A stretch of DNA of 64,000 bases, taken from positions 21,198,254 through 21,262,253 of the forward strand of contig OZ025260.1 of the NCBI GenBank assembly GCA_964019135.1. Direction: 5' to 3'. This DNA comes from Arenicola marina (Eukaryota > Annelida > Polychaeta > Arenicolidae). Below the pieces are notes generated by a model. That model ran no database searches and was not told where the DNA came from. It saw only the letters and a program-made list of their open reading frames with translations. Made by a program: the position numbers and the translations under genes. This document shows, piece after piece, positions 12,381 to 21,899 of the stretch. Each line of letters opens with the position of its first letter. The first letter of the stretch is position 1.

Positions 12381-12468
12381 TTTCAAATCGCTGAGGATTT
12401 GCAGGCTGCACTTCAGGACCCTGGCCGAGTGCTGGCGAGGCCTGGGTTCTTCAGGGCTATGGTTGAAG

Positions 12469-12900
12469 AATCATGTCTCAGCCCACAGGCCACACACAGC
12501 ATAGGGAAGTAGGGTTTTGGCCCTAACCAAACCCCCTTGTCCCTACCCATTACCGTAAACCATAATATTCACTTTGGATAGACCAAATAGCGAAGACGCA
12601 TAAATATAAATATATATATTTAAATATGGCCGTGCAAATATACTGCTTTTAATTTTCGATGATGACACTAGTGACAGTGACCAGGTGACAGTCAACTGGT
12701 CACAGACTCAACTTAGAACTCGCCAAACCGCTGTGACGATGACGATGACGATGACGCATTCTGAGCCTGTTCCCTCGCCATTTTTAGTTTCGGTAAGTTA
12801 TTAGTTTCACGAACAGCAAGGTCAGATTGTTAGCAGAATTTTTTTCGTCCATTGTCAGCAAATCTCCCCTGTCGCCCTAGACGAGTGAAGTTGCTTGCCC
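12469..12900. other. no gene; short GATGAC microsatellite
   Basis: Intervening DNA between two transposons. The only structured feature is a short run of gatgac hexamers at about 12735-12757. Confidence 0.5.
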
Positions 12901-14287
12901 ATTCGCCTTATTCACATGTTGGGAATTCCCACGCGAGAACGAGGCTATACCTGCAAGTTTGCGCGCGAACGGCTAGTGCCTATGATGTGTGGCCCTGATG
13001 AGTGGCACAAGGGCCTTTCTCTCCTGCCGTCAATGGTCACTATTAAGTCTGTCACGTCATTATTGTTCAAACTAAATAACAAATAAGACCTATTTTTGCA
13101 AATTTTAATCTTTTTCGAGCACATTTGACAATAGCCGAATGTGTAGGCCTATGCCACACGGAACAGGTGACCACTCCAGCTGGGGGTATCCCCGACCAGC
13201 AGTGGGATGCTATCACTTCAACAGAGCTTATCTGCTTAGTGGAAGATAGCTAAGGTCCATATGTTGATTTGCCCATTGGAAAGTGAACGGCAAATTAAAT
13301 CAAACGTTAATGGTGTTTTTATTACGAACTTTGCAGGGAATGGTTGCTGGAGGTACAATATGACGCACTGAAACGCATTGCGTAACGTTGAAGACCGCGT
13401 AGCTCAGTCGGTAGAGTGTTTCCCTTTTGATACTGTGGTCGTGCGTTCAATTCTCGAGGAGTGCAATTATTTTTTTCCCTGCATTTCGTGCAATAACCAC
13501 ATTCTCCCATAAAAAGTGGTCATCACTGTTTTAAGATTAGACCGATTAGTTCATGCAACGGCACAGGCACAGTCAAATCAATACGTGCATGGAGGGGGGG
13601 GGGGGCGTAGAATTATTGCCACATTGGTCCTTTCTGCTTCCATGAGATAAAAGATGTCAGCATAATTCCATCTACCCAGCATAATATCTCCCCGGGTAAA
13701 ACACGGGGTTCAACAACGCTTGTGTGCACAAGTTTTCCCGTGGTTTGATTTGGGTTTAACGGCACTTTCAGTCTGTAAGGCTATATTATATACCTGATAT
13801 AGGCCTATCGTGCCATTTTACGTGGGTCTATCATATGAGTAGTAGGCAAAGAATGTCCGGGTCATAGGATTCACTCAATACTCAATAAAAAATACTCATA
13901 ATAAAAGCAAAAACAATAGTAGGTTCATAGACTAATATGTCACAGCACAAAGATCCTAGCTGACGTGGAAAGCGAGTTAAAAAATATAGGGGGGCTTTCA
14001 TGTCAATTGACCCTTGCTGCATGCCGCGGGAAATACCCCACTTTTTAAAAATATACTCGCCTCAAAGACCCTCATTTTTCACATGTGCTTGCTCCAGAAC
14101 ACAGACACCCTTTTCATGTGCCTGAAATCGGTCATTTTATTACTGAAATCACCGGGGAGCTATTTCGCAGCGAACCCGCAGCAGTGTCTCGCATTAGAGT
14201 TCACGCGTTGGGCGAGTCACGCAGTTTGCGTTTGCAGGCACAGCCTCGTTTTGGCGTCAATATGGCGATTCCGTGAATAAGGCGAAT
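12901..14287. mobile_element. TIR DNA transposon, copy 2
   Basis: This is an apparently full-length copy with 15-bp perfect terminal inverted repeats, attcgccttattcac at 12901-12915 and its complement at 14273-14287. It aligns in reverse orientation with copy 1 at 1184-3738 and lacks that copy's nested insert. It contains a tRNA-like segment at 13391-13465, a G-run near 13595 and no transposase frame. Flanking bases show no convincing target duplication. Confidence 0.7.
13391..13465 (+). other. tRNA-like segment inside transposon
   Basis: The segment has a good internal A box (tagctcagtcggtagag) and a degenerate B box (gcgttcaattc). The middle reads cttttga, like a lysine anticodon loop, but the anticodon stem does not pair well. 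The same segment occurs in copy 1 on the minus strand at about 1931-2013. I read it as a decayed tRNA or SINE head captured by the transposon, not as a working tRNA gene. Confidence 0.5.
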
Positions 14288-14894
14288 ACATGATTTGATG
14301 TTTTTAAAACCAGCGCCAGGAAGTTTGTGTTCGAGTAAAACGAGTAAAAATTGCGATCGTAATCTTGTAGGCGATATAACGATCGAACTTAAAGCCGAAA
14401 ACAGTAGTCGATTACTTACCGCACACAAATCGGGGCTCGTCGCATTTTTATTATGGGTATGTGGAAATCGAGCTGTTGGGGCAATTTAAGTACCATGCCA
14501 CATGTATTGTGTAACTTAGTATGGAACTTATTTCTCTCATTGTCTTACAATATCAAATTGCTTTATGGTTGGTGGGCATGCGTCCGTAGGCTATTCTAGA
14601 GGAGTACTTCAGTAAAACACCAACTTCAGCGTAATGTTGACAGCATTGCTTTCTTTCGTCTTAACGACAAACTTAGCTGACGACACAGCGCTGCATGGTT
14701 GCACATGACTGCTTTGACTAAGACTTATGCTTTGACTAAGACTGATAAGTGTTTAAAAACCCAGTCGTACTGAGCCAAGGGGCTATCACACACCGCCAGT
14801 GCATAATTACCCTGAATAATATGGCTTAAATTTGAAAGTGCATGATAATTAAATAAGTTTTGTTTCCTGAGAAGTACCATTACGGATAATCTAT
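14288..14894. other. no gene recognised
   Basis: No exon, repeat end or RNA gene is visible between the transposon and the LINE fragment. A short imperfect repeat of tgctttgactaagact occurs near 14712-14745. Confidence 0.45.
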
Positions 14895-15610
14895 CCCTAG
14901 ATGAGGAAATAAACACTCGCACGGGGAAGGCAGCAGCCATCTTTGGTAGGTTGAACAAATTTAGCGTGCTTGGCAAAATTCAAAACTAATCATTCGATCG
15001 CACCAAAATGCTAATCGTCAGGGCGTGTGTATAAGCAGCCTGTTGTATGGCAGTGAAACTTTGACCACATATATTGTTGCCAAGAAATGAAATTGAACAA
15101 TTTCTATTTTCGTTGCTTGCGTAACATTTTAGGCATATCTTGGCAAGACAAGGTTACAAATGCTGAAGTGTTAGCCAATGCCAACCTTCCAAGCATTCTT
15201 GCTCTTGTAAGACAAACGCCTTCATTAATTGGTTTGAGAACGTTCATCGTAAGCAAAATGAACGCATTCAAAAGGATGTGCTCTACGGCGAACTTGCCGC
15301 CGGCAAAAAATCAACTGGACGGCCAAAGCTCAGGTTTATAAGGATGTTTGTAAGCGTGACATGAAGGCTTTAGACCTCGATTCGGATTCTTGGGGGGATC
15401 TGGCATTCCATGGGAGGGGATATGGGCACGTTTCGTGCGGAAGGGGGTGGCAGACCACACCGGGGCCGACCACGACGGGCTCTGGTTTGAGAAACTAGAT
15501 TTGGGGCGCCAATCTGGGCGTCCAGTGAGTATAAACCCGGACCTAACGACAGGTCATCGAACGATGCGACGACTGCGGTAAGCTCTGTCGGTCACAGATC
15601 GGCTTATTCA
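14895..15610 (+). mobile_element. LINE fragment: C-terminal end of a non-LTR reverse transcriptase
   Basis: Translated pieces match the well-known tail of RTE-like LINE polyproteins: EEINTRTGKAAAIFGRLNKF, then FYFRCLRNILGISWQDKVTN, then EVLANANLPSILALVRQ, then KDVCKRDMKALDLDSDSW. These segments follow the reverse transcriptase core. The pieces lie in more than one frame with several stops and shifts between them, and the 5' portion with the catalytic core is absent. It is a dead, 5'-truncated insertion on the plus strand, older than the BEL element downstream. The family is assigned from memory of the motif only. Confidence 0.7.
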
Positions 15611-15640
15611 GTCGGAAGCGCACGAGTCATATGCCGCGAA

Positions 15641-15728
15641 ACAAATATAATAATAATCAGTTTATTGCCACAAGAACACACAAAACAAATATAATAATAA
15701 TCAGTTTATTGCCACAAGAACACACAAA
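15641..15728. repeat. tandem duplication, about 43 bp x 2
   Basis: Two nearly identical adjacent copies carry the phrases acaaatataataataatcag and ttattgccacaagaacacac. They lie just after the LINE fragment and may mark its 3' tail. Confidence 0.8.
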
Positions 15729-15738
15729 TTACATTCAT

Positions 15739-16060
15739 TCAGTAAATTTTTACAACACATTTATCGTGATCGGTTTGTTTTTCATTGGTGACCCGCGTTG
15801 TGATGGCAACATCCGGGCCCACTCGCTGCCTGATGGCGTGAGCACGTTCTCCATATCCCTTTCGCCTTCCAAGTAACTCTTGTAGAAAGTGGGGGGTTAT
15901 TTTAATGCAGTCCCTGCCATTTGGGAGTTTCTTGTGGCCAATTTCAAGCACAGACATTACGTCACTGTAGTTAAGCAGTCTCACAATAATCGGTCTTGGT
16001 TTTGCTGCACCCGATATTCTTCTCGAGCTAAGTCGATGACAGCTCTGGATAATGGGGGGA
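15739..16060 (-). mobile_element. retroelement ORF1-like fragment
   Basis: The minus strand keeps an open stretch reading RISGAAKPRPIIVRLLNY, then VLEIGHKKLPNGRDCIKITP, then LGRRKGYGERAHAIRQRVGP. The pattern 'RPIIVRLL...' followed by a Lys/Arg-rich stretch resembles nucleic-acid-binding ORF1 proteins of some LINEs. The strand is opposite to the LINE fragment at 14895-15610, so it belongs to a separate insertion. No start or end is defined. Confidence 0.4.
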
Positions 16061-16132
16061 GGGCCATTGTATGCGTGTCTAGTCAGAATGTCCAGGAATT
16101 TACGGCCACAATTTTCGGGATGGTGAGGGCCT

Positions 16133-16313
16133 CAGGGGCGGATCCAGGAGTGGGGTGGGGGGGTTAGGGCGACTGTTAAAGTCGGCTTCTCCGATCAGCG
16201 CCCCGCCACCCCGGTCGCAAGTTTTTCAGAGAGCACCCCCCCCCCCGCCCTCCCCCGGTCGCAAGTTTTCAGAGAGCAACCTCCCCCTTGGCAAATTCCT
16301 AGATCCGCCCCTG
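16133..16313. mobile_element. CAGGGGCGGATC MITE, both ends present
   Basis: It begins caggggcggatccaggag and ends attcctagatccgcccctg, a terminal inverted repeat of about 13 bp or more. Inside are the family phrases gttaaagtcggcttctccga and ggtcgcaagtttt with two runs of C. It is about 180 bp with no coding capacity. Flanks share tgaggg on both sides but not a clean 8-bp duplication. Confidence 0.7.
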
Positions 16314-17040
16314 TGAGGGGGACCTGTGGTATCCTCTGGTAACTGGTGTATTAACAGGTTAGGACCTATTAACGTCAACCATGGATAACTCACGCACATA
16401 TTTCGAGCATGCTCAGGGCTAGCGCTCTCCTACTTTCCGCTCGTATATGCTGAACAAGACACACCGAACGCAAAATCGACGTTCCGTGTGAATGTTGCAC
16501 TAAGTCTTTTCGAACTGCACGAACCATAAAGACCTTAAAGAGTACCGTAGCAACAAATCAACGGATATGTGTTGTGTCATTTATTTTATTATCCCTGTTA
16601 TAATATAATTTATGAGTACTACATTATATTGTATATATGTAACATATTGTTGGGCCTGGACGCCATGTTTGGAAATCCTCGTGATCCTCCACTGGGGAGA
16701 AAGAAACTAAATTCCAGGAATAAAATGTACAATGTGACAGCGTTGTAAGATTACAATATCCGCTTTCATTGGCCCGCGCACGCCGACTTCTCCGCTCACC
16801 CCCGAACTTCCCGGTTCTTTTTTATAATACAAATGCTTTATTTAGCAACCAACACGTACAAAACTACTGCATATATGTATATAACTACTGTTGTTCGACC
16901 AGACTATACAATGGGGGGCCCCACCCTATACTTGTGAAAGCATCATATCAATTATAGAATATATGTTACAAGCTTGCCGCACTGACTACGTATAAGTTCT
17001 AAAACATATGTGGGTGGGTGGGGGTGGGGGGGGGGGGCTC
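16314..17040. other. no gene recognised
   Basis: No exon or complete repeat is visible. A poly-G stretch occurs near 17013-17036, directly before a tRNA-like SINE head. Confidence 0.45.
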
Positions 17041-17165
17041 TCAGGTGTAGTGCTTAATAAGCACACTAGATCGCAGATTATAGGTCCGGGTTCGAATCCT
17101 GGACACATAATCTGAGGCATGTCTCATTTATTCATCGTTCATCGTCGTGTAGGTCTACATGCACA
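17041..17165 (+). mobile_element. tRNA-derived SINE (solo copy)
   Basis: The B box and T-arm are clear (gtccgggttcgaatcctggac), preceded by gcacactagatcgcagatta. The tail phrase tcattcatcgtcgtgt is shared with the copy at 17986-18810. Because this copy is uninterrupted where the other carries a MITE, it shows the empty site. Confidence 0.6.
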
Positions 17166-17894
17166 TTAAAATCGGCCTAATAGGGCTGTACAGTCACTTC
17201 GGGATCTTATCGAGACTCCACGAGACAGGGATACCTATGCTCTACGTCAATGCCTAGCATCAACGGCCTGTACGTGCTGCCTACCTTCCGGTTGTTTGCC
17301 TTCACCCGCCTCACACACAAGATCGGCTAAAGCTGTCCTTGGAAGCACAACTAACCACTGAAGTTATGTGCATATCCGAATTATAACCATCCGAGTAGAT
17401 TTGTGTAATGCATGAGCGGTTAGGCAGTTGATAAACCAGAATGCGGTTGTCTCATGAGTGACTGTCAGTGTCAGGCGATCTAACGTGCCGCGCGGGGTTT
17501 TCCATGTCGTATGACGTAATAATCATCATGACGCGCGTGTCTGCGCGCGGTATCTATGGTTACGTAACAACGCTCCTTATATGGACTGAGCAGGTGAGGA
17601 CAATGGTGCTCCGTTTGTCGTAGAACTGTAAACATCGATGATTTGGCTCAAAATACAACGCTTTCAACAGTCTCATCGAACGGACCACATGCATTATGGA
17701 GAGATAAATGTCTTATCTTTAATTATATTATGATTTTATAGTTAGCCATGCCTGGACCAAAGCAAACAGAAAATAGTTTCACACCCACTCGATTCTTCAC
17801 GCACAAACCGCGCAGCCGGCCGGTTCCCAACATTAAAACGTTGACTACAATGAGTGCAAGTCACGCAGTTGCAGCAAGGCACCAGCGTGATGCG

Positions 17895-17985
17895 CACTCG
17901 TTCTAAGAGCACGTGTTTTTTTGTTGGTCCCCAAAAGACCTAAACCGGAAATAGAACCCGCGAGAACTGTACAGCCCTATAAACC
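17895..17985. repeat. solo arm related to the nested element at 2427-3687
   Basis: The stretch with gagcacgtg, gttggtccccaaaa, cgcgagaactgtacagccct matches, with mismatches, the inverted arms at about 2618-2705 and 3505-3580. No partner arm is certain, although tagggctgtacagt near 17177 is an inverted match to its end. Confidence 0.5.
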
Positions 17986-18810
17986 ACCAATTCATTCCAT
18001 TTGACATTTGCCATGGTTTTAATGCTTCACCTTGGTGACGGAGAAGAACCTGTAGTTGTACAGCCCACTAGCACACTAGATCGCAGATTAATTGTTCCTG
18101 GGTTCGCATCCTAAAGTCAAAGTCATAAATGCCGTAGACACACGTTTCGGCCCATATTTTCCGCGAATTTGCCTCGATCACTCTCAAAATCACTGAAGTG
18201 AGAAAGCAACACTAGACCATTTTAATGATGCTAAACTTACGTTTGTACTGCGATGTTATCCTTTTTAAAGAGACAAACAATATTTCTCCAGCTGACATGC
18301 TCTGTCGCCAAAATACTAAAACACGCGTCATAAAAGGATGGTTGCCATGGCGCCGAACATGCTTGAACAATACATGCTCTATATTTATACCAGCCACGAG
18401 AATGCCATGGCAACTATAGAGCCTTTCATTGTCTGTGATTTAGTCTATTTGCGACAAAGCGTCTGCTGCCAATGGAGTGTCAGCATGGAGAAATATTGTT
18501 TGTGTCTTAAAAATGGATAACATCGCAGTACGACGTAAGTTTAGCATCATTAAAATGGTCTAGTGTTGCTTTCTCACGTCAGTGATTTTGAAAGTGATCG
18601 AGGCAAATTCGCGGAAAATATGGGCCGAAACGTGTGTCTTCGGCATTTATGACTTCGACTTTAGACACCTAATCTAGGACATGTTTGATCCATTCATCCT
18701 TCATCGTCGTGTGCGCAAAGCCGACGTAAACCACCAATTCATTCCATGTCCTATTTCCGGTGGCTTTAACGCTACACATTGGTGATGGCGAATGAACTTT
18801 AGTTGTACTT
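17986..18810 (+). mobile_element. tRNA-like SINE with repeated flanks, interrupted by a MITE
   Basis: The unit aaaccaccaattcattccat followed by ttggtgacgg and tagttgtac occurs twice (17986-18062 and 18728-18810) on either side of a tRNA-like part whose T-arm reads ggttcgcatcct. The tRNA-like part is split at 18114-18661 by a palindromic MITE. The continuous version is at 17041-17165. Confidence 0.6.
18114..18661. mobile_element. palindromic Tc1/mariner-type MITE
   Basis: The 548-bp insert begins aagtcaaagtcataaatgcc and ends with its near complement, and is flanked by TA on both sides (18112-18113 and 18662-18663). The arms remain complementary for about 200 bp each, including ttgcctcgatcactctcaaa and catcattaaaatggtctagt, so nearly the whole element can form one hairpin. 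It encodes no transposase. TA duplication places it with Tc1/mariner-type elements. Confidence 0.8.
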
Positions 18811-18881
18811 TTCTATTCATGTAGTATGTGAGCAACATATGACGCCCAGCCACGGTTGGAACAAAGAGGACTCCTAGCTAA

Positions 18882-18893
18882 AAGTGTTGATTC
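18882..18893. repeat. left arm of target-site palindrome
   Basis: aagtgttgattc here pairs with gaatcaacactt at 26826-26837. In the uninserted chromosome these arms would be 8 bp apart, with the BEL integration point inside the loop. Confidence 0.7.
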
Positions 18894-18902
18894 GTACATA
18901 AG

Positions 18903-19813
18903 TGTTACGGACAGAATCAACTGCAACGTATCATTACGTCATATCATATCATAACGTAGCTAATTATGTTTATCTCCTGTTAAGTCCCTCATTATTCCAT
19001 AGATGTCACCACTATTTGTTCCGGAGGCTCATGGGTGTTCTCGTAAAACTTTTCGGGTTTTTGGTACTGGTCTCGTTCTCTCGTTTCCGGTTGAGTTGGG
19101 TTTTTACAAGTCATTGACAAGACAACACAGTCACAGTAATCTGACAAGCATTTGACATTTTCTACCACTTTAACACCCCAGCGTAGTGAGTATTAAACTT
19201 TGTTTATAGGCATTTATAGAGGTTTTCTTGCATAGTTGTTTGGTATCGCTATGGTAAAATGACAGCCTGTCATTTTTATAATTTAGATATTTCTGATACT
19301 TATTTGTGTAATTTGGCTGTTTTTTTCTGTAGCCATTTTTTGTTGTTGTGGTTGACTATTTTGTGTGTATGTGACAGCCCGTTTTGGATAATTAAGTATT
19401 AATTAAGTAAATTTTGTGACATGCTACAATGTAATATTATTTGATAGTTTATGACAACTTAAATATTTTAGAATTTATTTCTAAAATTTAGTAATTTCTT
19501 TGACAGATAGAACCACTTCACTTCATTGGCATTTGCTTCACTTCTCTTCACCCCACTTCGACCCTTCAGTCTCCAACTACAACCCACCTCAACCTACTTC
19601 AACCCACTTCAACCTACTTCAACCTACTTCAGCCCACTTCAGCTCTTCACTCTTCGCTTCGTCTCACTTGTCGTCGCTTCGCCTCATCTGTCTTCGCATG
19701 AACTTGTACTGGATATTTGATAATTAATTTTTTTTGTAATAAACTATAAACCTTAGGCATAAGTGCGTGATTATTTTCGCTGGACTATACGACATCCTGT
19801 AGCAAAGGCTACA
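18903..19813 (+). repeat. BEL/Pao 5' LTR
   Basis: This is the 911-bp 5' LTR, from tgttacggacagaatc to agcaaaggctaca. A polyadenylation signal (aataaa) lies near its 3' end. It contains a short internal tandem repeat of about 11 bp built on caacctacttc at about 19575-19640. It is almost identical to 25911-26821. Confidence 0.95.
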
Positions 19814-19854
19814 TTAGTTCTATTACGAACTGATTGTTATGACATTGTTTCAAA

Positions 19855-21800
19855 ATGGCTGAGGCTGACAGTCTGATAGCTGATATCAGTGGTAAAATTA
19901 GGAAACTTGAAGAACTTAGCTTATCAGTGCAAAAGGAAATCACTGACAAATTATCCCGTCTGAAATCTCGTCGGAGCCGCCGTAAAGGCACTGTAACAAG
20001 GATTGGCAATGACCTGAAGAAATTAATGACTAATCCGAGAAATGTAGCTGTTGTTGCGAGGAAATCTGTGGAACTAGAAGATGCTCTGAAGGCATTCCTT
20101 CATTCTCATGAACAGTTTCATGCACTACTCTCTGAGGATGAAGAGCTTAAAGATTCAACAGCCTACCTAAATCAAGTAATGTATGATGTTACTCAAGTAC
20201 AAGAATCTTGTGAGATTTGGATGGAAGATATCAAGCAAGAAATCCTACAAACTCGTGATGATGACATTCAAGCCACTGACTCTGTCAGTCAAGCCAGCTC
20301 TAAGACATCAAGGGCTAGCTCCAAGTCTTCAAAATCCAGCTCTGCTTCGTCAAGAGTCAGCTCGCTCTCCAGTGCTAGGATTAAAGCAGCCGCAGAGAGA
20401 GCTGCCTTACAAGCTGAAGTTGGCACTTTAGCGGATTGCCAGGCATTAGAAGAGCGGGAGCTTTTACTGAAGCAACGTCGTAAGGCTGTTGAGCTGAGAG
20501 TTAAGATTGCCAAGGCTGAAGCTATGGAGAAAACTTTTGCGGAAGCTGAAGGAGTCACTGTCAGGCGTTCTGATGTAGGTTTGCCACCCACTCGCCTGAG
20601 TTTCATTCTACTCCATTAGCAGCTAATGCCCAACCCGTTGCAACATGTCAGGAATCACACCCTCCTCTTGTTCCTGATGGGCAGGATGACATGTCCACAC
20701 CTTCATTGGCCAGCAGGCCAGTCAGACCATCAACCATACCTCTTGCGGAAAATGACACCAGAATTGGACAAACTCATGTGGGTGACATTCTAGTTCAGAT
20801 GTTAAATAACAGTCAACAACAGCAGCAATCCCTTGTCGAACCTATTCAGTTACCACGTGCTGAACTCATGACATTTGATGGTGACCCTATCAGATATTGG
20901 ACTTTTATTAGAAGTTTTGAAAACAACGTGGACAAGGAATCCATAGGTGATGGGGCTAAGCTTGCTAGACTTTTGCAGTATTGTTCTGGGCCAGCCAAGA
21001 AACTGCTTCAATGTTGTACAGTGAAAGATCCCACAGACGGATACATTCTGGCAAGAAAGCTGCTGAAGGAGCGTTTCGGCAATGAATATCACATTACCGA
21101 GGCATGGATAAACAGGATTCTCTGTCGTCCTGATGTTCATGACAGCAAGGCCTTGCTGGAACTATCAGATGATCTGAGAAGCTGCAGGGAGACACTACAT
21201 ACCATGGGCAAACTGAGCGAATTGAACAGCCGCCAAAGTTTGTGCCAGATTGTCGGCAAACTGCCTCTGGATCTACGCAGAGGGTGGCTAAAGAAAACTT
21301 ACTGGATAAGGACAACGGAAGACAGATCTCCAAACATAGACGACATAGTTAGGTATGTGACTATGTCAGCTGAGCAAGCCAACGATCCAGTGTTTGGCAA
21401 GTTGGTGACCAATGAACGTAAGGACAGCAAAGTCAAGGACAAGAAAAAGGACAAACAAGGCGTAAACTACAACACTCAGGTGGATCAGCCAGCTTCTCCA
21501 GTCACTAGCCAATTGCAAACCGGAAGCAGGGTAACGAGCACTCCTGTGACACCTAAGTTTGCAGAGCCGTGTCTCTGCTGTGATCAAAGACACTCGTTGT
21601 TTGGCTGTGACAAGTTTAAAGCATTGCGACCCAATGAGAGGCTGGACTTTGCGCAGAGACGACGTCTGTGTGTCAATTGCTTGCTACCAGGCCATGGAGC
21701 CAAGGATTGTCAACGTAACACAGTGTGTACTGTACCTGGATGTGGTTTGAAGCACACAAAATTCTTGCATCTACCGCGTCCTGGAGATCCACGCCACGTC
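19855..21800 (+). mobile_element. BEL/Pao gag region
   Basis: The first part is rich in charged and serine residues and looks like a coiled coil. It is followed by a gag segment of the DUF1759 type typical of Pao elements (about 20.85-21.35 kb), and by a Cys/His-rich nucleic-acid-binding region at about 21.57-21.77 kb with LCVNCLLPGHGAKDC as its clearest knuckle. This region would supply the capsid and RNA-binding parts of the fossil. Confidence 0.8.
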
Positions 21801-21899
21801 ACAAATGCTGCGACACCTCATCCTATCAGACCGTCACCTGCGTCGAGTACCCCTGACAAAGCGACATGTAGTCTCGCTGGGGCCGGCCTTAGCAAAGTG

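Larger units (their letters stand above)
10057..12459. mobile_element. long-TIR MITE (outer element) with 9-bp target duplication
   Basis: The outer ends are inverted copies (tagccctgaagaacccaggc at the left, its complement at the right) and the arms run about 117 bp. Perfect direct repeats tggttgaag lie at 10048-10056 and 12460-12468. The right arm is interrupted by another element at 10622-12380; without it the MITE is about 640 bp. The left arm therefore shows what the right arm looked like before that insertion. No coding frame is recognisable. The 9-bp duplication suggests a Mutator-like origin. Confidence 0.75.

Noticed and set aside
13391-13465. A working tRNA gene
   Set aside because: The anticodon stem does not pair and the B box is degenerate.
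18902-19117. Identical short frames in both LTRs
   Set aside because: They lie in non-coding LTR sequence and are identical only because the LTRs are copies.
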